A stretch of DNA of 64,000 nt from positions 1,862,501-1,926,500 of the forward strand of contig CM075650.1 in NCBI GenBank assembly GCA_037953625.1, in the 5' to 3' direction. The first letter of the stretch is position 1. The number at the start of each line of letters is the position of its first letter. The notes below the pieces were generated by a model. The model ran no database searches and was not told where the DNA came from. It was given only the letters and a program-made list of their open reading frames with translations. This stretch comes from Crotalaria pallida. Lineage: Eukaryota > Streptophyta > Magnoliopsida > Fabales > Fabaceae. Position numbers and translations under genes: made by a program. Positions 22,207 through 33,395 of the stretch are shown here, piece by piece.

Positions 22207-24751
22207 TTATTCCTCTTCCTCACCGTCGACATCCTCGGTTCCTTCCCCTTCAGAATCTTCAGCTAAATGGTCTGGAAGGTCGGCGTTTTTCAGATCTATA
22301 AGGACTCCACTCGGGCAAACAATTTGACCTTTTTTCACAGCAAAATTAGGATCAGCACCCTTGGTCACGAGCCCAGGATTCAGAACGCGGAGTTGCTCGG
22401 CGGTGTTGTAAAAAGAATCTTCAATTGCATGGTCCCAATTGAACAGATTCTCCTTAGCTGCTTTCTTATGCTTAAGCGCTTTCGCGCTCATCTTCTCCAA
22501 GGAAGCTCGGAGCCTGAGTATCTCATCCTTAGCATACTCATGTTGCTCCTGAGCCACCGCAGCAGTCTGCTCGGCCATACGAGCTTTTTCATTAGCCACC
22601 AGAAGAGCAGCAGCATCCTCTTCAGCCTTCTTCTGCATTTCTTCCGACCTCTTTATTTGGGCCTCGGCAGCCCGAAGCATTTCCTCAGCCCGAGCTTTGG
22701 CCTCCTCAGAATCATGTGCAGTTTTTTGAAGCCTCTCATTTTCGGCAGCCATTTCTTGTATCCTTTTATTTAGACCCTGGACTTGAATTTCCAAGTAATC
22801 TTCCCGATCGTTGGCTTCATGTCTTTTTTTCTTTTCCTCGGGAGCAAATCCAGCATAAGCGTCATCACCATGATGACCGAGGTGATGGAAAATACTCGCA
22901 CCCCGTAAGAAGCTTTTGACCAACGCAGTGCAATTATTTTCCCAAGTCCCAGGAGTCCAAGACTCGATTACTTCAGCGTTTTCAGGAGGGAATATGGTGG
23001 AAATAAATGAGTCGGGCATCTTCCTGCACCACACTGTGTTGGCAGCTGCATCTCCCTTACCCTCGGGAATTTCAATCCCTTTGTTGGACTTGCTCAAATT
23101 GAACCAGTCTCCAGCAGGGCCTTTCCCCTTATCCAACCGAGTCCTCTTGAGAGGGCGCTCGGAAGCATCTTGCGGAGATGAATGAGCTTCTACTTCAATG
23201 TTCACCGCGTCAACAACGCGGCCCCTTTTTATCACCTGATCAACGCCAGTAACCCTTACAGTGGGGGTGGTATTGGGTATAACAGTCGGGCTTTCTGGAT
23301 GGGTCGGCTCAGAAGATGGACCCTTGATTGGTGGCGCAGATCCTTTGAGTACCGCTAGTTGTGATACTCTAGCGGCCCGAGCATCACTTTTCTTGGCTTT
23401 GGTGGCTTTCTTCCCCATTGCTTCTGCAAAAAAAAAAAAAAAAAAATTAGCACTCAAAAAAAAAAAAAAAAAAAGTACCCAGCTCCGCTTTCACTTCCTC
23501 TCGCGAATTTTTCAGCAGAATTCGTTTGGAATCGATTTGGCCATGGGCTTGAAGATATTCCCAAACGTGATCGCATAGTCGCCTTTCGGCTTTCGTTAAA
23601 TCCGCCTTATAGTCGAATTGATACAAGGCAGATCCTCGGTTGTAAATATTAGTCGTCCAAGCCAACGGAAACCGAGGCACGACTTTCATCACTCCATCTT
23701 CTTCAATCTGTTCCATGAACCAACATGTTTCGGCCCCAATGTACTCATATTGGAAGAAGAGAGGTTTGAAGGATTTCCAAGAGTCTGTCACCTTGGCGAA
23801 AAGGGCGTGTCCCCTCCGAGCTTTTAGGGACACCCAAAGACCCTTTGAATCACCAAATTTGTTTACTTGGGGAGCATACAACCAAAAGAAGGACCGTACC
23901 GTCGCAACCAAGTTTTCAACATCGCAAAATTGTTGAAACGCTCGGACGAAAGCCCACCCACTTGGATGCAATTGGCTGGGGGCAATTCCTAAATGCGTAA
24001 GGACTTCAACCTCGAAGGTGGAGAAGGGCAAGCGGATACCGACCTTAGTTGCCACTTCTTCATAAAAATAAAAAAATTGGCGATTTTCCGGTACCTCGAA
24101 GCAAATCCGATCGTCAATTCCCAAAGGTCTCAGTATGAAATCTGAGGTACTTCCGTCTGCCTTCGGAGGTGTCAACATCGGCCGGAGATGGTCAAGACTA
24201 TTTGTTGTCAACAACGAAGGTCTCGTCCCCAGCACTTCCCGATCAAAAACATCATCGTACTGCGCGTGGTTAGGCGGCAGAGGATATTCTTCAGGGTTAG
24301 TAACACACCTGCGTTCCACCATATCTGGGGAAAAAGCAAAAGGCTCGGCGTTAGGGTTTTTTATAGCACGAGTTTTTATTTTTAACTTAAGGCCGAGCCC
24401 TGGACTTTTTCCCCCTTCCCCTGGTGGACTCTTCAAAGGTTCTTTCCCCCTGGTGTCAAGATTGGGGCTAAGCCTAACTTGGGATCGACGCTCGGCAAAT
24501 CTGTAAGCTAACAACCACTTATTCTTATCTGCGGGATTCGATGGGTATTCTACAGCTAATAGTTTTGACTCGGGGGATCCCTGGTAAATGGGGGGAGTAG
24601 TAGAGGGATGTGTAGAATCGTCAGTATAAAAGTTACCCTCATCCCCAGAAATCCCAGGAAAACTAGAAGAATCACTATCACTAGAGGGTTCTTCTCCTAA
24701 TTTCCTGCAGAGTTCACGATAAACTCTTCTCAAATGTCTCCACCCCCTCAT
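22207..24751 (-). CDS. Antisense gene of element C (gypsy-type transposon protein), possibly two exons
   Basis: Two open frames on the minus strand: 24751-23447 (434 codons) and 23457-22207 (416 codons). The first contains a region like the putative gypsy-type transposon domain (PF04195), with LPFSTFEVEVLTHLGIAPSQ and HPSGWAFVRAFQQFC. The second is a Glu/Ala/Lys-rich coiled coil (about 22480-22800) ending in an acidic tail. A 55-nt interval (23478-23424) reads GTACTT, T-runs around GTGCTAAT, then TTTTGCAG. Removing it joins the frames exactly (phase 1), giving about 829 codons. The interval is short for a plant intron and its T-runs can vary in length. Antisense extra ORFs downstream of pol are known in Tat elements; their function is not established. 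A further candidate intron (24928-24832, 97 nt, GTAACT to TTGCAG) lies in the 5' leader. Confidence 0.75.
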
Positions 24752-25389
24752 GGTTTAAAGGTAAAGAATCCTAAACACAGTTTACCAAGAACAGAGAACC
24801 AAAACCCAGAAATTCCCTAAACCCAAACTCCCTGCAAAACCCATGACCAAAACCCCTTTACAAAAAACGGAAATCGCACAAACAGAGGAAATCGCAGAAA
24901 TAAGGATAAGAGGAGTATAGGAAGTTACCTGCTCTCAATTGCTGGGAAGGATAGTAGGAGAAGGTTTTGGATTCGAAGGCGGAGATGTGGAAAGGAGATT
25001 GGAAGAGAATAATAGGATTTTGATTTTAGGGAATTCTGAAGTGAGGAAAAGGAAAATGAATGTAAGTGGTAAGAGGTTGAAAGGATTCGGATTAATAAGG
25101 GAAGTGGAAACTTTTCAGATTCCCTCCATGTTACGCATTTGGGCCGAAAGCCCATCAACCCATGCAACCACTCGCTGGATGAGACGTGGCGGTTACAACA
25201 GGTACTTTTTCAAATTTCAAAAATTGCAATGATTTGGCACGATTTACAAGGGAACGCACCGTACCTAGAGAAACCAAAACGTCACCTCGGACAGCTGTTG
25301 CACATTTGAGCTAAGACATCTAGAAGGTCCAACCCTAAACACATGCTACCTCGTTACAGACTTTGTAAAGTCTTACGAGCTGGGGGGCT
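24752..25389. other. Leader of the antisense gene and polypurine tract of C
   Basis: No supported protein. On the minus strand it is the upstream leader of the antisense gene, with a candidate 97-nt intron at 24928-24832. On the plus strand it ends in GAGCTGGGGGGCT (25377-25389), the purine-rich primer for plus-strand synthesis, directly before the 3' LTR. Confidence 0.6.
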
Positions 25390-26025
25390 TGTAGGGTCTG
25401 CCGACCATATAAGGACTACAGTCCTATATAAAGGATTTTCTAAGGCCCTTTCCCTCGGTTTACTTAACACAAACGTCTCACGCTCGGACACGTACATTCC
25501 GAGCGTACAAAAAGACCAGGCTCGGACTTGATGGGACCGAGCCTCAACAACGGTCTTCACTCCATCGGCTTGGGATTCTAGAACCGAGACATAACGTCGG
25601 CTGGTAGGTTGACTCAGCCTCACCAAGGCTTCCTATCTCCTCCGCATGTTTCTCCCAGAATCTCGCAACAGCCTCTACATGGGATCGTGAGCCGATCCTA
25701 TCCGGATTCTAAGGGAATAAATCTCCTATATCTCCTCACAGAATCCCAGTTCAGCTCACCTTGATACGAGGCCCATACGGCCCACATCAACTTCCTCCAA
25801 ACCCTATAAATAGCTCACAACAGCTAGGGTTTCAGGTACGTACTCTCATCCCTAAGTTGACACTCTACACACACCTGTTGACTGGGGAAATCCTGCTCTT
25901 CCCAACTGGAACTGCAGAAACACCATAAAGTCACACATTAACACTTGATCTTCTCTTGAACTCCTGATTACCATAATCTTGAGGGCTCATAGGATTAAGG
26001 ACATATAGTGTTCTAGGACACTACA
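25390..26025 (+). repeat. Element C 3' LTR
   Basis: 636 bp, about 99.5% identical by eye to 15246-15881. Followed by ATCTT and the resumed gag of B. Confidence 0.95.
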
Positions 26026-27483
26026 ATCTTCTTCCTTGAATTTTCAAGCTATGCATGTTTTTAAAAATGCTTTGTACCATGATGCATTTGCTATTATTGA
26101 AAAATGTGAAAATTCTAAGGATATTTGGGACACATTACATCTACACTATGCTACTAATGATCTTGTTGAAAGTGTAAGTGTCCACAGGAAAGAGGAGAAG
26201 GAACAACAAGAAGTTGTTATAGAACGTGAAAGGACCAACTCCCTAGACGAATATTCTGATGATGAAAGTGAAAGTGTGGGGAGTAACTCAACAAGCGACT
26301 ATGATGACTTAGAGAGGATTTTTGAAACCTTTATGGACTCATTGGAGGAATCAAGTGACTCGGATGCGGAATCAATGGCAGATGAAATTAAAACATCCGA
26401 CTACTTGGCTCATGAGGACCATGAGGTAATTTCAATTAGTCCTTGTTCTAAATCTCTACAATTTGCATATAATGATTTGAGTGATGATTTGTTATCTTTA
26501 GAAAATAGAAACTTGGACTCTTTACAAAAATTATCTCAAATTGAAAATGAAATTGATTTTTTGAAAAATGGAGATATTTTTGATAAAGAGATATTTTTAG
26601 AAAATAGCTCCTCAACTATTTTTGAAAATTGCTTTGATATTGAAAAACAAGTTGAGGATGCACTCTTTGAATTTAATAACATTGAAAAATGTAGTTGTTC
26701 AAATTATTTACTTGATGAAAATGAAAATAATGTGGATATCCAAAAATCAAGTAAAGTCGTTGACAATAATAGTTTTCAATGTGAAGTTAAAAATTCCAAG
26801 TTTCATGAAAATAATTTTGAAAAAATCAAATCATCGTCCAAACCCATTACATGTAATTATTGTGGTTGTTTAGGACATATTTCTCATTTATGCTTTTATC
26901 GTAAAAATTTAAATATGAGAAATAATATGCAATGGGTTCCAAAGGCCTCTAAGGAACCTATGACTAACCCCCAAGGACCCAAGATGAAATGGGTACCAAA
27001 AGGTTCTCCTTGTGTTATAAATGTGCAGGAAATAAAATCAAAGGGTGAACCAATTGGACAACGTAAGGGGAAGTCAATGAAGTCAAAGGGTCAATGGTCC
27101 AAAAATAAGCAATGTGGTCGAATGAAGAAGATGTTCACAACCAAAGCCTCTCACGTGCAAAAAGGTGAAATCATAAGATTGAGGACTTTAAACAAAAAGC
27201 AATGGCATAAACCAAGTGGAGGAGAAAAAGGGAAAATAACAAAGATGGTACCTAAGAGGACAAAAACCAAATGGGTCGATCAAAGGAGAAAGATGCCTAC
27301 CATCACCAAAGCTTCACATGAGAAAACTGGAAGATCCAATATGGTCAAAAATCAAAAGGTGAAGCAATGGGTAAAGGCAAGAACTTCATTGGTCAACAAA
27401 CCTAAGGTATCTATCTCTTATTCCTCCTATGTCAATGACTATACAAAGGTATACTTGGACTATTCTAATTTTTATTCATACTA

Positions 27484-29608
27484 AGGTGGATCATGGGTGC
27501 TAAATTTTAAAAAAAAAATAAAAATAAAAAAAATATATTTTTAATTATCATGATCACTCCTTAGTTGAATTAAATCATATGTGCTTTACACCTTTTTGAA
27601 AATTCTTTTTAGCACATGATTATTTTTGGCATAGTCCTAGATACCTGTTACATATAGTGTGTTACATCATGTGAGGTTAAAATTTTTGTTGTTATCTCCT
27701 ATCACATGATTACGCTTTATATGTAATTATATTGGATTGATATATGAGGACATGCTTGTATTTGTAAGGACATGTTTGGTACGACATGGACTTATAACAT
27801 AAGCATGGTGATATTTCCTTTTATGATTAGTGCATATGTTTAAATTGTTCATTCATATTTTACCTTCATAATATCCTTGATATTAGTGAAGAGATGTAAC
27901 TAATCATAGAGGATCCAAGTCTTTGGATACCAAAAGAAAAATTCTTAAGTAGTTTTGCAGGTATCTCTACTAGTGCCAAGCATTGGAGTTTTCAATACGA
28001 AAATGTACGCACTATGGACTTAAATGAAAAGATACCAAAGAAGGACATGAACATAATCAAGGGAAATGTGGCATGATTAGACACAAGTGGAGCTTTTATC
28101 ATGATGTCCAACAAGGACGAGAGACGTAAAGGAAGAACTCCACAAGTGCACAAACAATCCCTATTACATGTGAAAAATCAACACCTACGATAAGTATCAC
28201 CGCACTTATTTTTAAATACTATATGATATTTATCTTTGTGTCACACATGTTAATCCTGGTGCTGAAATTTTATTTATTCCTTCTTCGATATGTTTGTACA
28301 AATTTTTTTGAAGAATAAATTATTCTTTCAGCATCCACTATATTCATGTGTTACTAATTTTAAGGATCCAAATTTATTGGATACCAAGAAAATGCACCTA
28401 ATTAGCCTTGCAGGTATTACTACAAGTCTCAATGATGCAATGTTCTCTGAAAAATCTATGATTCGATGGACTCAAATGAAAAGAGAACTTGACGATATTC
28501 AAGCCTTGAAAGTGATACTGCAATATTAATACGATCTCTTGGAATGGAAGAAGTGCAACACATTGAATAAGAGGAGAATTCCTTCAATTGCATAATGTTG
28601 AATATCCGAATGGGAGGAACTCCAAAGCTTACTATCTCTATTACTTGGGAAAATATCATCTCGATAAGTATCACTATCCTAAAACTTTTCATTCTTGTGA
28701 TACATCTTATTTATGTGATATATGCCTTAGATGACAAAGTTTGCTGAATTGAATTGCATTAAATATTTTTTGTCATGGCATATAGGCTCATAAAGTCTTG
28801 ATGATGCTTTATATAGTGAGCATACACATGTTTTTTATTGATGCATTTGATCTCCCTTTATATCTTGCTTGGTTGAATCATTCTTTTAGAAAGGGGGAGA
28901 AAAACTTTTTCAAATTTGCATAAAAGCATGTTTGCTACTTCACTCTATCTTGACATCATGCAACTCTTTTTAATTATGTATTGGGACAAAATTTTTGTGT
29001 TTCCCATAACTCCTTGTGCTGATGTCAAAATAGGGGGAGTAAAGTATGTAAGAAATCTCCTTGTTATTATTAATGCTTCTACCCAGTGTTTCAGGGGGAG
29101 TTTAGCATTTGGTTTATTTGATCAAAAGGGGAGAGATATTTTACAAAAGACATGGTCTTAATGAAGACAGAAGGGGAAGAGAACCAAATGTCGTCGTCAA
29201 AACAAAAGGGATCATGTGATAACTCCCATGGAAAGAAAAGTGAGAAGTCAAGCTTACTCATGGGGAGAAGAATTCTGAGCTTCATAGCTTATCTGACGAA
29301 TAACAAAAGGGGGAGAAGAAAAGTTCCAGCATAAAACAAAAGAAGAATTCTGAACCCACTTTTTGCTGTTGACAAAAGGGGGAGAAGAATTCCTGAATGA
29401 TGCAAGAAAGAATTCCTGAATGATGCTGAATGATGCTTAATGATGCAAGGATGCGAAGCATTTAATTTGTTATATATCCTTTTTGTATCCTTGTTGTATT
29501 AATTGTGTTCTAGGGATAAGGATGTGTTTATTATATATACATTTTCTTGTATAACACTTGTGATGCAGATCATTCAGAATACAGGTTTGTCATCATCAAA
29601 AAGGGGAG
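27484..29608 (+). other. Post-gag non-coding region of B
   Basis: Homologous to the post-gag region of A, with no pol. It contains the same imperfect duplication (about 27890-28260 and 28340-28735), weaker GATAAGTATCAC and GTGATAC inverted repeats (28658 and after), several AAGGGGGAGA tracts (about 28890-29390) and a terminal tract AAAAAGGGGAG (29598-29608), one G shorter than in A. Confidence 0.7.
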
Positions 29609-31689
29609 TGTTGGAAGTCAAGCTTTCCCAAGGACTTCAAGTGAAATCAGCATATGGTTTTGATGATAACAAACTCAAGATTCTCAAGTTCATATCAAGT
29701 GCTATCACAAGATCTTCATCATTCAAGTCCAAGCTTCAAGTTGAAGAATCAAGCAAATGAAGTTGAAGATTCAAGCAAATGAAGTTTTTAACCTTTCCCT
29801 TAGGACATCATGTAAGGTAATGAAGTCAAGGTTTATATTATGTTAAAAGGCCAATATAAGTTTTTCTAAATATATTTTTCATAATTAAGGAGAAGAAAAA
29901 GAAGTTTTGTGAAAATCAGTTTTTATCTTAGTTTTGGTGAAAATAATTGATGTTACAAAACTCTGAATATTTTTATGTATGCAAGAGAGAGTAATCGATT
30001 ACTTGTCTAAGTTAATCGATTAACTTTGTTGCATCATAGAAAAATCAGAGAGCTTGTAATCGATTAAGTGAACTTTGCTAATCCATTACTTTCTTATGAG
30101 AGTAATCGATTACATAGCTCAAGTAATCGATTAAAATTGTTGCATCATATATTTTCCTGAGACAAAGTAATCGATTATTGCTTTGAAATAATCGATTACA
30201 TGATATTGCATCATATAAAAATCAGAGGCTCTGTAATCGATTATTAGAATAGTGGTAATCGATTATATGTGTTGCATCATACATTAAACAAAAGTGAAGT
30301 AATCAATTACATGCATGTGATAATCGATTACTGGTTTTAAAATGAATTTCAAAGTTTTTATTTTTAAAGGGATAATCGATTACCTCCCTGAAGTAATCGA
30401 TTACCTCACCTTTTATTGAAAAACGTGTCAGAATCATTTTGATTATTTCCTGATTTGTTTTTATATAAAAGATTCTGATTTATTTTATAAATTTCGAAAA
30501 TGATTTTAAATTTGAATTATTTCCTTTTTAGTTTTAAGAATCATATCTTTGTTTTATTTTTTAAATCTTTTTTATTTGGTTTTGATTTTAAAACTTAAAT
30601 TATTTTATTTCCAAAATCGTTTTTGATTTGATTCTGATTCTTTTTTCAAATTCAAAATTCAAAATTCAAATCTTTGGTTTTAATTCTTAAATCTTTTATT
30701 TTATTCTTTGATTTGTTTTGATTTCAAAACTAACTCTATTTATTTGTTTTTCAAAATCATTTCAACACTTCTACATTTTGAACAACTCTGATCATTCATG
30801 CTTTTTCTCTTCTTCTCCATTATTCTCTGTTCTTCACGTTCAGATATTTTTTAAGAAAACAAAACCTTGTGTTGGCCTTGTAACGTTTTTCATTTGACTT
30901 CATTATCCTAGTGCTATATTGTTGTATCTGTGTTATCTAGAACACATATTTGTTAGAGTGGCCTTTATTGTTGTATCAGCACTATTGAGAGTGCACTATA
31001 GGTCTTGTACCCGATCAATCATACCTTAACCTGTGTTGTAAAGGGGTGTGTAACCCTTAGTGACTAGGGAGTGAATCTCCTAGTGCGGACGTGCTGCATT
31101 CGTGGTTGTAGGGTGAGGAACCCTGCTGTGTATTGGGTAGTGCTAGACGAACGGTGGGGGACCTAGTAGTTAGGCTATCTGGTTGTTGAGGTCCCTGGCG
31201 AAAGGAGGTTCCTAGTAGCTTGCAGGGCGCTCTGGTTGTACTTGGGGACGCGTGGCGTCTTGGTTTAGTGAAAAGCTCAAGCGGGTCGCTTGGGGACTGG
31301 AGTAGGCCGGGTTTGCCGAACCAGGATAAAATCTCCGATGCAATCTCTTCTATCCCTTATCACTTTATTTTCCGTTGTTATATTTATTTGTCTTGCATCA
31401 TAACGACTATTTTCATAATAATCTATTTTAAGAGAATTTAAAATAATAAGCGCGGTAACGGTTTTCATTGTTCTTATTTTTTGTGTATCCGCGCATATTA
31501 GTTTTCATAATAGTATTAATATTATTCGCTTTTGTGCAATCGTTTTCATCAATATATTGTTTTCCGCTGCAAAATCTCTTTAAGTTTATTGAAAACGATT
31601 TAATTCAAATATTTTCCAATGTTTTCTTAAACACCCAATTCACCCCCCCTCTTGGGTGTCGGCTGCCAATCCTATCAATAATTCTAACA
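29609..31689 (+). repeat. Element B 3' LTR
   Basis: 2081 bp, matching 12934-15005 with scattered substitutions. The palindrome array recurs at about 29994-30405, one site decayed to TAATCAATTA near 30300. Followed by TSD TAATG. Confidence 0.93.
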
Positions 31690-31694
31690 TAATG

Positions 31695-32125
31695 CTCACC
31701 TCCTTACCATTTTTCAGGTGCTGAGCCCGAGCAAACGCAGTCCCTGGCCGAGCAGGATCACTCTCCCTCACAGGGAGAGTAAGTTATTTAGAGTCATAGA
31801 TGTGGATAGGTCTGAGCTAAAATGTTTGTTTTGAATTGGGTCTCGGCTATTTGGTCCAAGCTAAAACACGCTTTTGTATATTTTGATCTTGGCCCGATGG
31901 CCGAGCTAAACATCATTTTTGTAATTCGAACTAATGAGCTCGGTGTAGCTATGTTTCTCAACTCTTGTTTAATGATTAATGAAGTCTCCCGTTTTATTAA
32001 CTGTGATGTTCTTGTTATTAATGAAAGGAAATATTATTTTGGCAAATATCATATTCATCTTTAAAAAAAAAAATTAAATCCAAATTTTGGGGTAATTAAG
32101 GGTAATTATTATATAGGGTGTTACA
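31695..32125 (+). repeat. Element D 5' LTR, right part
   Basis: Continuation of D's 5' LTR after element B, matching 38937-39358 and ending ATATAGGGTGTTACA. With the left part it totals about 2.6 kb, equal to the 3' LTR. Confidence 0.92.
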
Positions 32126-32129
32126 TTTT

Positions 32130-32141
32130 TGGTATCAGAGC
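32130..32141 (+). other. Primer binding site of D
   Basis: TGGTATCAGAGC, four bases after the LTR end. Met-type primer site, usual for chromoviruses. Confidence 0.88.
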
Positions 32142-32321
32142 AGTTTCTCCTCGGCCTATTGGAGTTGCAAGAAACTCCAGTGGTTACTCACCAAGAGAGT
32201 GACAAATAAGTAGAGTCTAGGAGTCTAGGTCAGACAATAGGGCTTATGGGTATACATGTCTAAATAAATATTTACTTGATTATTCGGAAGTTAATTGGCT
32301 TTCTCTCCATGACCGAGCAAC

Positions 32322-33392
32322 ATGGCTGGGAGACGAGCTGATAACGACCGAATTGCTGCTGTGTTGGAAACTCTGGTTCAACTACAGCAGAACCAAGCGC
32401 AGACTCAGCAGAATCAGGCTGAGAACCTCGCTCAAAACATCGCCGCAGCCGCAGCAGCTGCAGCTGCAGCCCTTCTGCCCCAACCTCCGGCTCCGGTCGA
32501 GATAGACTGGATGAGCCGATTTCGGAAGAACGAACCACCTAGGTTCGAAGGAGGATATAATCTAGATGGAGCTCAGAGATGGCTCCAGGATATTGAGAAG
32601 ATTTTCCGATCTCTGCAACCTCCCTATGAGTACAGGGTGAGGTTGGCTGAGTTTGTGCTGGCTAGTGAAGCCGAACACTGGTGGGATCAACAGAGCCGAG
32701 GACTGGAAGCGGCTAATGAGGTCATCACTTGGGATTTGTTCCGAGCTCGTTTCCTCGGAAAGTACTTTCCCGAGGATGTTAGGAGAGAGAAGGAGCTCGC
32801 TTTTCTCAAGTTAGAACAGAGGAACTTGAGCGTTGGGAAATATGCCGCTCAGTTCGAAGATTTGATCCGTTATTCAGGAAGTTACCGAGATGCCGATGAG
32901 CGTACCAAGTGCATTAAGTTTGAGGCTGGTCTCCGTGACGATATTTGGCTCGCATTTGAATATCAGAACGTGGCCAATCTCTCGCAACTGGTGAACATGG
33001 CTAGCACCTATGAGAAAGGGCTTAAGAGAAAAGCTGATGGAAAGAGGAGCAAGTCGGCACAAAAAGGAGTGGGTCCGATCAGAGGGAAGGGAGCTGTCCA
33101 GAGATCTGCTCCCTATGCGAACCCGAACTCCAGAATGTCAACAGCTCCGAGGAGCGGTGGTCAGATGGTGGTTGTTCCTGGCCCGTATCCGATCTGCCAA
33201 CATTGTGGAAGACAGCACAGGGGAGAATGCTGGAATCTAGATCCGAGCAAAATCAGGGGATCTTGTTTCCGATGTGGCAAGCCTGGCCATTTTGCAGCTC
33301 GGTGTACCGAGAATATTGTGAAGGAAGAGGTCAATGTGACCAAGGCTCGTCAGACTGGTATTAACCGACCTATGCAGAGAGGCAAGGTTTAG
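32322..33392 (+). CDS. Element D gag
   Basis: 356-codon gag (capsid/nucleocapsid) from ATG 32322. The N-terminal part has a Gln-rich segment and an uninterrupted Ala run (about residues 45-57). A Retrotrans_gag domain follows (about residues 80-190; WWDQQSRG, LGKYFPEDVRREKE), then a basic linker. There are two zinc knuckles near the C-terminus: an irregular CQHCGRQHRGEC and a canonical CFRCGKPGHFAARC. The frame stops at TAG (33390-33392), only one codon before the pol ATG in the same frame. Relatives usually read straight through into pol here, often with a Tyr codon, so the TAG looks like a point mutation. Readthrough is possible but not shown. Confidence 0.9.
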   Translation: MAGRRADNDRIAAVLETLVQLQQNQAQTQQNQAENLAQNIAAAAAAAAAALLPQPPAPVEIDWMSRFRKNEPPRFEGGYNLDGAQRWLQDIEKIFRSLQPPYEYRVRLAEFVLASEAEHWWDQQSRGLEAANEVITWDLFRARFLGKYFPEDVRREKELAFLKLEQRNLSVGKYAAQFEDLIRYSGSYRDADERTKCIKFEAGLRDDIWLAFEYQNVANLSQLVNMASTYEKGLKRKADGKRSKSAQKGVGPIRGKGAVQRSAPYANPNSRMSTAPRSGGQMVVVPGPYPICQHCGRQHRGECWNLDPSKIRGSCFRCGKPGHFAARCTENIVKEEVNVTKARQTGINRPMQRGKV

Positions 33393-33395
33393 ACT

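Larger units (their letters stand above)
15246..26025 (+). mobile_element. Element C: Tat-like Ty3/gypsy element with an antisense gene
   Basis: 10.8 kb with 636-bp LTRs (15246-15881 and 25390-26025) running TGTAGGG to CACTACA, and TSD ATCTT (15241-15245 and 26026-26030). I see about three differences between the two LTRs, so this is the youngest datable insertion. Gag-pol has a second RNase H domain after the RT-linked one, and an extra antisense gene lies between pol and the 3' LTR. Both are Tat-lineage traits. Confidence 0.95.
15105..27483 (+). pseudogene. Element B gag, split by element C
   Basis: Gag gene in two pieces, 15105-15245 and 26031-27483, separated by element C and one ATCTT duplication. 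The downstream piece is a continuous 482-codon frame: gag domain, acidic Ser/Glu linker, CCHC knuckle CNYCGCLGHISHLC (about 26850-26895) and a basic Lys/Trp-rich tail. It is the best preserved of the three related gags. The piece before C stays in frame across the insertion, but one base is missing near 15115 relative to copy 2 of A, so the first ATG is out of frame and the frame reopens at the ATG at 15173. Apart from that, gag appears to have been open when C inserted. Confidence 0.88.
12934..31689 (+). mobile_element. Element B: gag-only Sirevirus-like element nested in D
   Basis: Related to but distinct from A. LTRs 12934-15005 and 29609-31689 run TGTTGGAAG to TTCTAACA; TSD TAATG lies at 12929-12933 and 31690-31694. 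One internal region holds a primer site, a gag gene split by element C, a non-coding region with purine tracts, and no pol. D's LTR sequence resumes after it with CTCACCTCC, matching TTCACCTCC in the 3' LTR. Confidence 0.95.
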
